Below, in pieces: positions 23,389 to 35,061 of a stretch of DNA of 64,000 nt. The DNA lies in assembly GCA_014529385.2 (NCBI GenBank), contig CM043954.1:4527306-4591305 (forward strand), given 5' to 3'. The notes under the pieces were generated by a model. That model saw nothing but the letters and a program-made list of their open reading frames with translations. It had not been told where the DNA came from and ran no database searches. The DNA is from Adiantum capillus-veneris. Lineage: Eukaryota > Streptophyta > Polypodiopsida > Polypodiales > Pteridaceae. The position numbers and the translations under genes were made by a program. Every line of letters starts with the position of its first letter. Within the stretch, counting starts at the first letter, position 1.

Positions 23389-24801
23389 CTACTCTGGTAG
23401 CTTCTTGGCTAGATCTTGAGTGATCTTAGCCGCCATTTCTTTCTGCTTCTGCCATTTATCGACTACCTTTTCTTTGCCCTTTTCGTTCCATACCTCTCTC
23501 TGCTGAGCCCATTTGCTACTTTCAGAACTAACTGGTTTTACCGGTTCTTTTGGGATTTCCTCAATCACCACACCTTTACTGTGTGTCACTGCTCTCACTA
23601 GAACTGGCTTTGGGACTTTTGCCTCAATAGCTGTAGTAGTAGGCGTCTCTAGACATTGAGCCACAAAGTGCCCATACTTGCCACAAATATAACAATTCAG
23701 GCTTTGGTTTTGAAAACTACCACAGCCCCGGTCCCGGCCGTGGCCAGTACCTCCCTGGTATCTGCCACACCCAGTACTTTGAGAGCTACTAGAGGTCTCA
23801 CTAGAATCAGGATTCTCAATGGAAGAACTGATAGTGCCTGACCTCCTCTTCTTATGACTTCTCTCCTTCTTAGCATGTTGTTCAAACTTCAGAGCTCGTT
23901 GCACCAAATCATTAAATTTCTTTGTTGATGCAGGCACCTCCTGTTCTCTGAGCTTCTGACTATGGAAACCTTTTAAAAACCACGAGCGTAACCTCTTTTC
24001 TGATGGTGGCTCCTGCAACTGCATGGTAAACTCCTTGATCTTTTCAACATAGCTTCTCACTGATAGCTTCCCTTGTCTAATCTTTTCCAGCTCGCAGAGG
24101 ATGTCCTCATCACCCCTATTATCTGAATATTCCAATATGAAAGCTTTAAGAAATTTGTTGTATGATTTGAGTTGGCATGCCAGGTAATGATAGTACCATT
24201 TCCTTGCTGCATCTTTGAGTGTCTGAGGAAAATATTCCCCATAGTCATCTTCATCAATATCCTTCAACTCAACATACTGTTCAAAATCTTGAATATGAAC
24301 ATTTGGGTCATCTTTCTTCCCTCCTTTGAACACTGGGAAAGAGAATTTCAATGAAGTATTATAATCATTCCGGACAGCCTCATCCTTGCTTCTTCTGCCT
24401 TTAGAAATTGGACTTTGGCGAGAAGACTTTTTGTAATGATCTGTATCAGCTTCCCAATCAACTTCTTCTTCAATGTCAGTTGCTGTCTCTTCTTTAGCTT
24501 TTTTGATGGAACTGTGACGACTACCCTTACTGCCTTTGGCCCCATCTGCCTTATGCATGGACCAAGAACCTCTGGTTTTGCGTTCTTTCCTCTCAACCCT
24601 TCTCCTTCTAGAATGACTAGATTACTGAGAGTCCTTGGCCTCATCAGCATGTCTGTGCTCCTCTTGAGCCTCAGTATCGCTCTTCGGGTCTTTCTTATGC
24701 TCAGACTCTCCTTCTGAGACTTCAGGAATAGGGTCAGCGCGATTGGAATCATTGCCTAATCGGTTTGACTTTTTACGACCACGATGGACTTTGGGTGCCA
24801 T
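23389..24801 (-). pseudogene. Gypsy-1 gag
   Basis: The natural start is probably the ATG at 24801 (MAPKVHRGRKKSN). The frame is continuous to 23389 except for one TAA at 24624-24622. A charged N-terminus is followed by a Retrotrans_gag core with FPVFKGGKKDDPNVHIQDFE, DAARKWYYHYL and ILEYSD, then a Ser/Gly-rich linker and one zinc knuckle CYICGKYGHFVAQC (CX2CX4HX4C) near 23690-23650. Gag forms the virus-like particle and packages element RNA. A single nonsense codon is the only lesion, so gag has outlasted most of pol. Confidence 0.8.
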
Positions 24802-24862
24802 CAGTGCATCTGAAAAATTCTAACTGGGAGATAAGAGTTTTCGGTTGAACAACAAATAGCTC

Positions 24863-24880
24863 TAACCACCGTGATCGCCA
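24863..24880 (-). other. Gypsy-1 primer-binding-site candidate
   Basis: The minus strand reads TGGCGATCACGGTGGTTA three bases inside the 5' LTR. It starts TGG as required for pairing with a tRNA CCA end. I cannot assign the tRNA with confidence. It does not match initiator Met or Asp. Confidence 0.5.
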
Positions 24881-24883
24881 AAA

Positions 24884-25366
24884 TGAAATTCGAACTAACC
24901 TCTCCAATCAGCTAATTTTGGTGCTAGAATTTAAAGCTACTGAGTATGTCATCGGTTCAGATAGTGAGATTGGAACAGAGCATTGACTGAACTTAAATAG
25001 ATAACTGAACTGGAATATGATACTGGAACAAGAGACATAGCTAGAAAATGCAAAAGAGTATTTGCTAATTTAGATTAATAGCTCAAGGTCAACCAGTACA
25101 GTATGTAACGGTTCAAGCTCATATGATTACAAAATTGATGTTTACAAACTAAAGCTAGAGGCAAAGAGCTCGTAAGTGCTAAGAAAGCTAAAGCCAAATA
25201 CAAACAGTTCGGGGACCCGATTACAATGTAGTGGGTCCTATTTATAGCTCTCCTGAGTTATTACAGTAACTCCCTATGGTAATTACCACCAGTCTGATTG
25301 CCCTCTGCTAGTCGATCTCTTCTAAGGGACAATTCCCATCTGCCAGGATTGTCTTCCCCTTCTACA
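24884..25366 (-). repeat. Gypsy-1 5' LTR
   Basis: 483 bp partner of 6908-7380, ending CTTCTACA at 25366 and followed by the target duplication GGGTA. Confidence 0.9.
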
Positions 25367-25498
25367 GGGTACTATACGTCAATTGAAGGTGTATCTCCAT
25401 ATTCAAGAGTTGGAACACAAAGATTCAGAGCAAATATAAGGGGGGGGAGGGAGAGAAATAAAGTGAACAGATGCAACACTATACATTGTGATGTGTGG

Positions 25499-25571
<73 letters not shown>

Positions 25572-25655
25572 GTACACATACAACCAATGAAAATGTTTCA
25601 CTTCCAATTCCCACCAACTCTAAAGCTTTCAAGCTTTTGAAATTGACACCCCCTT
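25367..25655 (+). repeat. R1 copy A, right part, with (CT)n(AT)n
   Basis: Matches 26872-27115 from GAAGGTGTATCTCCATATTC onward, continuing the repeat interrupted by Gypsy-1. It contains a (CT)20 and (AT)13 run at about 25500-25566, where copy B has (CA)n. Confidence 0.7.
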
Positions 25656-26007
25656 TTGTAGGGTTAATTTCTTTTAAATGAAATGGGGACTCCTATTAAT
25701 TGACATTTCCACAACCTCATGGATCTATAAATACAATGGACAATTTACTGCCAGAACTAGCAAGATGCTCCATTCTACCTTCTTCTAAGTTGGGTTTGCG
25801 TAGATAAATCCACCACTTTTGAAACTCTAGTTCATGATTGACTTGCACTTAGATATTTTATTTCACTCGAGTCACTATTTGAAATAAGTGGGACTCTATC
25901 ACTACGATCCATCACGTAGTGTGTTGAGAGCAAAGGGTTGAGAAAAAAAAAGAAATTTTATTAAAATCTCATTTTGATGGTCATTCTTTGTTGTATGGAA
26001 CATCCCA
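25656..26007. other. Spacer between R1 copies
   Basis: No gene. The sequence TCTATAAATACAATGG near 25726 looks like a TATA box, which would fit an LTR-type promoter continuing from R1. Nothing downstream confirms it. Confidence 0.3.
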
Positions 26008-26993
26008 TATGAGGGGAGTAATCGTTGGCAAAAAATATTATAGAATTGAGGCTTTACTGTGCTTCTAATTACTAAATGCAAGTGCTTAATTGCATGCCAA
26101 TGATATCTAATGCTCGTTAAGCATCTAATAGCTATGGATTGATGGCCCAAGAGCCCAAAATCTCAAGGACATGCTCAAAGTAGTTAATGGAACATTAACT
26201 AAGCATAGGGAATGAAGTAGAGAGAGTAGATTCTAGTAATAAAAGATCTAGCAATGATTAGAAAATACTAATCATAGTAATTATCTCTGATACAGTTGAA
26301 AGGCTAATTAGATGATTAAGCTGGTTATATTAATGTAGCATTCATTGGGTAATCATAATGATTATAGAGAGAGATCAACACGAGAATAACTGAATGCTCA
26401 ATGGACTATAGGGCAGACAAATGTAGCTTGATTATTCAACACACAAGATTGATTTCAAAGCTTCTTATATAAGCATAGCATGTAGTGCTTACACCTCTCC
26501 AAAGATCAATTAACTCTACTTGAAAGGGCAAGGTGATAGCTTGGCCCTTGACTCTTCTACTTGGGTCTTCACATGCCTCTTAAGGCATTAGATGCCAACA
26601 CATGGTTTGTCACATGGCTCTACACACATGGAATCCTACATGGTACTTTACATGGATAGGGGGAGTTCTTGCGGTGCAACAAACCACACCTCAACGGAAA
26701 CAATGAACCAATGTACCAATGATAGGGAGCACAAGGGCCTCCAAGCAATGCTCCAAGGCATAAAAAACATGTGTAGCAATCTCTGAAAGGACTATACAAT
26801 AGCTGAGCTCGCATTGATAACACATAGAGAAGGTCATAGTTGATGCTTGGTTGGCATTGGCAGGTTATTGTACATCGATTGAAGGTGTATCTCCATATTC
26901 AATAGTTAGAACACAAAGACTCAAAGAAAATATAAGGGGGGGAGGGAGAGAAAGCAAGTGAACAGATGCATTACTATACATTGTGATGTGTGG

Positions 26994-27039
<46 letters not shown>

Positions 27040-27117
27040 TACACACATGATGAAAGTGTTTCACTTCCATTTCCCACTACCTCTTGAGTTTTCAAACTTT
27101 TGAAATTTACACCCTGT
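26008..27117 (+). repeat. Dispersed repeat R1, copy B (uninterrupted)
   Basis: A continuous version of the two parts at 6032-6907 and 25367-25655. It shows the sequence before Gypsy-1 inserted (GGCATTGGCAGGTTATTG at the matching site). It contains a (CA)n run at about 26997-27031 and is cut on the right by the LTR-B element. Confidence 0.7.
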
Positions 27118-28035
27118 TGTTTGAGGACAAATGGGACGGGCGTCCACCTGGCCGGACACGTAGCCGGACACCACATTTGTACTCTATTAGTTTTTTGAGC
27201 TAGTGTAGTAATACTCTGTGTAATCTTGATTCCAGGGTAGTGGGTCAATTCCTTGAGTTGTAATGCTGCCATGACATTTGTAAAAGTCCATGTGAGTCAA
27301 CCAATGGCCATTTAGAATGCCCTAGGTATAAATGCCAATAACCTTAATGTGAAAGAAGGCTTATCTTTAGAAGAAGAAGGATCTCTGAAAACATACGCTC
27401 AAGCTACAGCCTACGAGATGCTCCAACTTGTAATCATCATAGTTAATGAATGGGTAATCGGTTTTCAATTCCGAAACTTGCATTGGGTTCCTCTTTCTTT
27501 GCTCTTTCATCCTAGTGTAAGCATCATCAGTTTTGCTGTGATTCGTGACTAGGTGTTAGTCAGCCTTAATTGTAGATTTGAGTGCTTAAATCACTATTTT
27601 TAGTCGTTTTGACCATAGGAGAGTGTTCCTAGACCATAGGGCAACCTTTTTGGCATGCCCTGTTGCAATTTTCAAGACTTTTTTCATGATGGATCGTGAT
27701 TTTGGTACCTTGTTGGATTGCGATCAAACTTGCTAGGATAGTGCCCCTATGTGTCCTAGACCTCCTCCTAAAGTTTCATTGCATTTCGAGTCCGTTCGAG
27801 TGGCGAAATGGCGGGATGACCTAGAGCTGTGAGAAAGGACATAAGCAAATTTTTCTGATCATTGAGTGTTGGTCTGCTTGTAGAGTTGGTGTGTTTTCTT
27901 GTGAAGGTTCACTTTGTGAGATTGACGATCTCATAAAGTCTTCGTGCCCCATCCAAGTCACTTTCCCTGAGTATTGACATTATGTTAGTGCCTGAAAGCT
28001 ATGTTGCAGACGTCCGTCGCGATGATCTGCTAACA
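27118..28035 (+). repeat. LTR-B 5' LTR
   Basis: Aligns end to end with 42531-43449. At about 27690 it holds ATGGATCGTGATTTTGGTAC, whose left half resembles the palindrome repeated in the leader. Confidence 0.85.
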
Positions 28036-28036
28036 C

Positions 28037-28054
28037 TGGCACCATTGCCGAGGA
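28037..28054 (+). other. LTR-B primer-binding site (tRNA-Asp type)
   Basis: TGGCACCATTGCCGAGGA, one base inside the LTR, differs at three positions (all G to A) from the complement of the plant tRNA-Asp 3' end, TGGCGCCGTTGCCGGGGA. Confidence 0.7.
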
Positions 28055-28583
28055 TATGATCCTTAGATGGTGAGTGACCTAGTGCATATTTAGAGCATTC
28101 TTTTTTGAAGATTTGTCTTCCATTCCATTTACGCCTTAGCAGTGAAGCAACTAGACATGGGGTTTAGTGCTTGATAGAGTCTAGAAGTCGAGGACTTACT
28201 AGGTCTATTCTCAAGAGGTAAAGAGGTTTATGAGTGAGATAGCCAAAAGCATTTCATTCTTCGATTTTCTCTATGCTTTCAAAGCGCTATATCGTTTTTT
28301 GTTTCGACTTTATTTTGTACCGTTTTGTTTTTTTTTGTTTAATGTTTCATTTCAATACTTAGGAGTAGGATAAGAAGAAACTACCACCATCAAACTTGGG
28401 CTAAAAGATTGAGGAAAAAAAGGGTGAAAACCATATTTCGGATGAAATAACCATAACTCTGAAATTATGAAAATTTGATGGTAGAGAGCTCAAAAGTGAT
28501 CCAAATTCAAAAATTTGTGGATCAAAGGCATCAACATACTCTCTAGAAGCAATCTAGAAAGTTTGGCCAGATTTTGTGGAGGA

Positions 28584-30385
28584 ACATGGATCGCGATCCA
28601 TGTACCTCAGAGACCATTTTTGGAAAAAAGTGATCACTTGAGATTTAGTGGGATACTGCTCTGATCAAATTTGTTTGAAAGAAAAATTCAAAAATCACAT
28701 TAGAATTCACTATTAGGGCAAAAACAACAAAAAAGGGATCCAGACACAAAATTGGGCAAATCTTGAGATTTTGGGATCCAAATTCAAAAAGGGGTGAGAT
28801 TTGGCTTCTACAGGGTATACAGAACCTGCAGAACAAAATTCATGAAAAAATGCTGCCAAACATGGATCGCGATCCATGTACCTTTTTGACATTTGGGGCT
28901 GATATTTGACAAGTACATCCCTGATAACTAGTGGAACAACTTTGCCAGAAGGGACCATGTCAAAAAATTGAAAAAAGTTGGTCAAAATAGCCAAATACAG
29001 AAACTAGTCAAAAATCGCAGGACAGACATAAAAACTCACTTTTGACTAGGAAAAAGTTGTCCAAATTCAAAAAGATTATGGGATTTGTGTCACCATAACA
29101 TGGACTACAAGCTGACCAAGTTTCATGTTAAACTGAGGTCAAACATAGATCGCGATCCATATACCTCATGAAAAAATTTTGAAATTTTTTTTGGCTGAGA
29201 TTTGAGGAGTAGGTAGCTGAGACAGAGACAAACACTTTTCTCAAAAGAACCAAATGCAAAAAAGTTGTAAAAAGTGGTTAAAAGAGCCAAAAACAGAACA
29301 ATGTTAAAACTGTCACTAGAAGTCAGTTTTGGTAGGGCAAAACTGATTCAAATCACAAAAGATTTGTGGAGCAAGCCATCACAAGCTATTAGCACACCAA
29401 AGATCAAGTCCAAAAGTGATGGAACATGGATCACGATCCATGTACCTCTGAGAAAATTTTGGATAGAAACTTTACCAACGTGTAGTAGAGACCATTGTGA
29501 ACAAACGTCCCTAAGGAAATTTTGTTAAAAAAAGTTCAAAAAGTCATCAAAAGTGCCATAAACTGTTCAAGGTGAAAATCCTAAAACAGACCTGTGAATT
29601 GACTTTTGCCTGACCTAAACAAGTCCAAATCACACAAAAACCATAGAGCAAGGATCAGGAGACCAAGGACAAGCTGTGTGCTAAGTTTCATTACCATATG
29701 ACACATAGGTACATGGATCACGATCCATGTTCCTTTGTCACAGATTGATACCAAATTTTCACGCACCATAGCTAGGGGACATCACAGGGAGTCTAGTGGT
29801 CTTTTCAAAATTGAATTTGGATATCAAAAACCAGACCAAAAGCCTAGAACTGCCAAGTACTTTGAGCAAGTGACAGAATTGACCTTATTTTCAATCCAGA
29901 GGTCCATTTTCGAAAATTTTGATACCATAGGACCTACTAATCATGCTGATTCTGATGGCACCAAGAGAAGTCAATTTGGGCTCCAAACATGGATCGCGAT
30001 CCATGTACCCATAGTGACAACTTGACCTAAAACTTTCCAGATCAGTAGTGCCTACATCCAGTTTTGGAAAAAATTGAGAAAATTTGGATCAAAAGGAAGC
30101 AAAAAATGTGACAGATAGAAAACCACTGTGCAAACCTAGTATTGGCCTTTTGACCTATCAAACCAAGCCCAAATCCAAAAAGATTTGAGATTTAGCTTGA
30201 GAACATAGTCAGGAACAAACTCCTAAGAGGACAAGTTCAGATGTGGTTGAAAATGGATCGCGATCCATGTACCTCAACCTGAAAATTTAATGAAAATTGG
30301 TATATAGGATGCACATGACCTTGTCTACAAAGAGTCAAAAATTGGAGAAATTTTTTTGACAAGGAACATGGATCACGATCCATGT
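28584..30385. repeat. Array of eight 20-bp palindromes, ~280-bp spacing
   Basis: The core ACATGGATCGCGATCCATGT is a perfect inverted repeat. Copies start at 28584, 28860, 29143 (diverged at the edges), 29424, 29711, 29987, 30251 and 30366. Spacings are 276, 283, 281, 287, 276, 264 and 115 bp. Copies 29424, 29711 and 30366 have CACG instead of CGCG at the centre. Between them the sequence repeats only weakly (A-rich, with recurring AAAAAGTTG and AGCCAAA phrases), so the palindromes are far better conserved than the rest of the unit. It lies in the leader of LTR-B between the primer site and gag. Confidence 0.9.
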
Positions 30386-30803
30386 ACCTCAGCATAGTGG
30401 GGATATCTGACTTGATGATCTTGTAGGCATACTTGAGTACATTCCAAATCTGCTAAAAATACCTTCTAGAGACCAAGATACAAGCCAAAGTTCCCGTGTT
30501 CTGGTCCTAGAACTGTTTTGAGTGATGTTTCAAGTGCAGCTCACTAAAATTTCTCTAACTTTTAATAGACAACTCCAAATTGAGTTAGGTATAGCCAGGA
30601 AGAAAGTTTTGGTTTTAGAACTGAATTTACTAGGTTTCCTAAATCCAAACTTTTATGGTACCCCAAGACCAATTTCCAAAGACCAAAAAGTCACAAATTC
30701 TTGACTTTTCAGGGACCTTACAAGGGGCAGAAAGGGATAAGTTGCACTAAGTCAAGGTGGGCTTGTAAGAGACTATCTTGAGAGTTTTGAGTGAATCTTA
30801 ACC

Positions 30804-32522
30804 ATGACAAATCATCCACCACCAAGGTTCTCTACACCACTCAGAGACATAAAAAACGTTGCAATGTCGACACCTGGGGGATTGGGAGAATACATAGAGG
30901 AGAGGCATCCTCTGATCAGCAAGCCGAACATGAGATTCATCAAATCCAATGAATCCATGCAAGTTCTTATGGATTACACTTATGAGGGCTTATATAGATT
31001 CACAAACGGGGATCCACGTATCTTTGACAAGTGTGTAGAACCCAATGTTGGAGAGTTGGCATTGCATAAGAACCTCTATGCATTCACATATACAGATGCC
31101 CATGAAGTTCAAGTTTTGATGGTAGATAAGTATGAACATGAGTACAAACTTGTTTATCCAATTGACTTAGAACAATACACATACAAACGGTACTCCGATC
31201 TCTACTCACTTTCAACCAAAAACAATGCCAGAGCACATATATTAGAGGATTCCACTAGGATTTTCTCCAAGACGAGAGGAGAGAGTGAGAGACATCTTTC
31301 CAAGAGACCACAATTTGGCTAGATTAGTGACTAAACCACAACGATTAAGACCATATCAAGTGTCTCAATGTGTCAAGACAAAGTACAATGGGTCAGGGGA
31401 TCCATATGCTCATGTCTCTCTCTTCAAACAAGTTTTGAGAGCTGAAAAGATTGCAGATTTCCATACTTAGTATCAAGGATTTGGGTTGACATTGGAAGGA
31501 ATAGCCTTGACTTGGTTCCAACCACTAAATAGAGATGATTTTCCCAACATAGCACAACTCTTACACAAGTTTGTAGAGGAGTTTTCAAAAAGGGGAATCA
31601 AACACAACACAGTGTCCCAAATCTACGCTTTCAAACAAAAAGCAAACAAGAGAGTGAAGGAAGCTCTGCTTCGCTTCAAGTAATACTTAGAGAGATGTCC
31701 TACACGAGAGTTTTTGCAAGATGAGAGATTATCAATTCTCTTCATAGAGGGCTTGAGGAATGAATGCACGACGTTTGAGCAAGTCACTAGAGAAGCTCTT
31801 TATCTAGTTGACAATTGCAAGGCCTACGGACATGTGACTGAAGATACAGACAACATGACTAGTAGTGCCTCATCTCCAAAGAGGGAATCAACAACAAAGA
31901 GATATGTTCAAACTTCTTGGGAACCAATCATTGATCAAGTGGTCGAGGGGGTAACTAGAAGAATAAACCAAGGCTACATCCAGAATCGAATTGTACGACA
32001 GTCTCAAATGAAAAGATGTAATACATGTGGAGGGGATCACCCCACTCCATGGTGCAGCACTCAATCGAATCCGCAACAAATACTAGGGCAACAACCGCAT
32101 CTTTTGAATGATGGTAGAGTAGTAGTCAGCTACACTCAACCAAGACATGTGCCACAACCCATGAGAAATCAGTACTCCGATGCGAATATGCTCATGTTCA
32201 TAGCCAATTCATGATTATGATTCAAAGAACATCCTCACAAGGCAAGAACAACCATTGACTGTATCACCAACTATGAAACAAGAAGGTCCATGATATGAGT
32301 GTGGAGGTGATTATTGGGCACAAAGTTGTCCAAAAAAGGACCCACAAATCTAATTATTTGTATTTTGTGAATGTTGTAGACCATCTACGCCAACATTGTG
32401 CTAAAAATCCAAATTACAAAGGGAAAGCAACAATGAATGTTGTAGGTGTGATGCCTTCTTCAAGCGGATCCGAGGTAAAACCCGCCATTCCTTTAAACAT
32501 GATGACTCAAGCTCAAGATTAG
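30804..32522 (+). pseudogene. LTR-B gag with several zinc knuckles
   Basis: Starts at ATG 30804 (MTNHPPPRF). A gag-like core follows in pieces (31285-31470, 31486-31683, 31714-32214) separated by single stops at about 31468 and 31681. It includes YNGSGDPYAHVSLFKQ, GLTLEGIALTWFQPL and YLERCPTREF, the usual Retrotrans_gag order. A zinc knuckle CNTCGGDHPTPWC lies near 32020-32060. Two more partial ones follow at about 32295-32410 (YECGGDYWAQSCP and a broken one ending DHLRQHC). The knuckles are CX2CX3HX4C, one residue shorter than the retroviral type. Confidence 0.7.
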
Positions 32523-33317
32523 GAAGTTGCTAAAAATGCAATAGTTGAGAAGGAATCCACATTGCCTATTCAAACAAAAATCAAAAACTTATCGGTGAGA
32601 ATAGGAAGAAAATCATGAAAAGTTAAACAAGACAAAATGAAACAAAGAGGCTGCAAGAGAAAGCTGCTTTGAAAATTGAACTAAATCAAACAAAAGAATA
32701 ACTTAGATGAGAGCAACAAAGCAAGAAAAATGCAAAAGGACCTAAAGAGTCAAAGACTAACTCAGGAGGTTCAGTCTTGGTCGACAAAGTCTTTAAAACT
32801 TTGGATGCAATCTTAAAAGCTTATGATGCTAGGTTAAAGACCAACCAAACCCAAGAGGATAGATGGCTGACATATCCTCACCTAGGGTATGAAAAAGAGA
32901 GGTTGCAAATGTGCAAGGAGCTCATCTAGAAGGCCCAAGCTCTTAACCAGTCCCAGATGCTCCAAATATGGAGGTGCTAATTCACGAAACAATCCAGGAA
33001 TGGGAAAGTCTTGGTATTGTAAAAAAAGAGCAGGAAGAGCCAGAAGTTGAGGCACCTTTAGATACAAGGGAAGTAGCCAATACCACAGATGGGGTGGGCT
33101 CACAAGTAGTGATACCTATTCTGGAGGTAGAAGAACCGTGGCCACAATCCTTGTGGAAATCAATCAAAAGCAAAAAAAATGGTAGTGCTACTTTACAGTC
33201 AGTACCTATCCCAGAGATAAACATGGATCAAGAATTTTCCCAGGAGATATACGATCTTTATATGGGGATGTTGGGTCTATCACATTTGGAGAGAGCAAAC
33301 CACACTCTCTATAGACT
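32523..33317 (+). pseudogene. LTR-B gag-protease linker
   Basis: Charged, Lys/Glu/Gln-rich frame pieces with stops, including 32968-33333 (LIHETIQEWESLGIVKKEQE). It continues the polyprotein toward the protease, and no domain was recognised. Confidence 0.4.
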
Positions 33318-34050
33318 TTGCCATCTTTCATAGGAGAACTTGAAACAAAATTGAAGGTTAAAATGGTACCTTCTCAGTGGAGAGCCACAATAAAAATGAT
33401 GGATACCAAGAGCTTGCATGAATTGATGTCTTCTTCTATACAATGCACACTTTATCTCTCAGAGCTACTAAAAATTAGACCGCACGTATGGGACCAAATG
33501 GAAAAACACCTGGAAAACATGGGGTTGAAAATCCCTTCACATGACCAGCTTGTGGACAAAAACATGGATGACACCTCGTCTAAGAAACCACAGACAAAGC
33601 CAGTACTAGTAAATAAGGTGGGTGACTACTGTGAAGGAGAAGAAGGAAACACAACCTTACCACTTGAGTACAAAGAAGTAAATACGGTTGCTATATTAGA
33701 TAGTGGGGCAGGAATTGCCATTGCAACCAAAGAAATATGGAAAAAATGGGGAAAGCTTTCTCTTACAAAAACTCGAATGAAATTGTCATTAGCAGATGGA
33801 TACGTGGAGAAATCGATTGGAATATTAGAACAAATCATTATATCCTCGTGTGGTATCGAGTACAAGAACACCTTTGTTATAATGAATTTTGACAAGAGCA
33901 AAAACTTTGATATCATATTGGGCAAACCATTCATGTGTTAGCTCAAAATGGTACAAGAATGGGGCTATGACTATATCTACTTGAGACACAAAGAGGTCAC
34001 TACGAAAATTAGTGTCAAAGATCATAGTTGTAGAGATGTAGAATGAACCC
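33318..34050 (+). pseudogene. LTR-B aspartic protease domain 1
   Basis: 207 open residues. The active-site motif is AILDSGAGIAIATKE, with Asp at about residue 128. A flap-like segment (MKLSLADGYVEKSIGIL) and the closing FDIILGKPFM follow before a stop. The motif order matches retropepsins. After the stop the same frame continues (VQEWGYDYIYLRHKEV), as in LTR-C. This domain probably matured Gag. Confidence 0.75.
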
Positions 34051-34130
34051 CGGGGGAAGAATTTAACTCCACAATTGATTTCAAAAGCGAAGCACATATT
34101 TGGATATACAGAGCTCCTGAGATTGTAAAT

Positions 34131-35013
34131 TTGAGGAAGGAGGATTGTATTCTTGATCGACTCGTGGAGGACACACACTATATTCCAGAACCATTTCCAG
34201 AGGCGTTATTTGAACCCTTTGGATGGGATCAAATATCGGCGAATCTTGATGTGTGTGTGAATGAGGTGACCTTGACTAAATTTTGTGATGAAGATGGGTA
34301 TGATATAACTCCCATATTTACGATAAAGGTTGAAGGAAGCTAACAAGGTTTGTGAGTGTGAAAGCATAAAAAATGAGACAAATGGCTACGTCTTGGAGCA
34401 TGGTTCCAACGTGCAAACAAAGGAAGCAGAACCACGAGAATATGTTATCATTGACATACCTGAAGAACCGACAAAATCTATTTCAAAGATGCCGACTATA
34501 GAAAAAGTGCAAATGAAAGCAGATGAAGGAGCAAACTTTCCAGTTTCAACATCAAATGTTCAACAAACACAAGATCAAGATAAGAATAGGGATAAGGAAG
34601 AAGATCGATTGTCTCCTACGACAATCAAATTCAGCATATGCAGAGAAATAAGACTCAAAATCACATGTTCAGTTGTGATAGATCTAAACGCAACAAAGAA
34701 TATAATGTCTTATGATACATGGATAATGATGGGAAAGCCTCCAATCAAAGAGCTAGAGGACAGTGTATATACAAGTTCAAAAATACCAATTCCTAGCTTT
34801 GGCATGGCAGAAGCCGTACTCAAGTTGAGTAATGGGGAGTACAAATATACTTTCCACATAATTGACTCCCATCATATCAAAGAGAGTCTGATATTGACAG
34901 AAAGTTGGAGGAACATCTTCCTTCAACTACAAGGAAAATCTTCAGCAACAACACCATCAAAAACCCAAAATCACCTCAAGTCAGTGCAAAAAAGGAGCAA
35001 CCAAACATCGTAG
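34131..35013 (+). pseudogene. LTR-B second protease-like domain (degenerate)
   Basis: After an acidic linker, residues with VVIDLNATKNIMSYDTW, MGKPPIKELEDSVY and LTESWRN line up with the protease domain in LTR-A (ALLDTGAKYNLLSYGVW, LGKPPLSESII). Here D-T-G has become D-L-N, so it should be inactive. Together with domain 1 this gives two retropepsin-like folds in one element. Confidence 0.6.
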
Positions 35014-35061
35014 AAAAAGGTAAAGCAAAGGCAACCACTAAAGTTAAATCAACCTTGCAAG

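Larger units (their letters stand above)
6908..25366 (-). mobile_element. Gypsy-1: Ty3/Gypsy LTR retrotransposon
   Basis: A complete but decayed element of 18.5 kb, reading leftwards. It is bounded by ~475 bp LTRs that begin TG and end CA on the plus strand, and by 5-bp target duplications GGGTA (6903-6907 and 25367-25371). In element order from the right it has a 5' LTR, a primer-site candidate, gag, protease, RT/RNase H, integrase, a long unidentified frame, a polypurine tract and a 3' LTR. The order RT before integrase defines Ty3/Gypsy. It sits inside R1, and a CACTA transposon is nested in its last frame. Many stops and frame breaks, and clearly diverged LTRs, mean it is old and inactive. 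Confidence 0.9.

Noticed and set aside
28584-30385. CRISPR-like array
   Set aside because: Repeats are spaced about 280 bp apart with diverged repetitive spacers, in an evident plant LTR element. A CRISPR array has short unique spacers.
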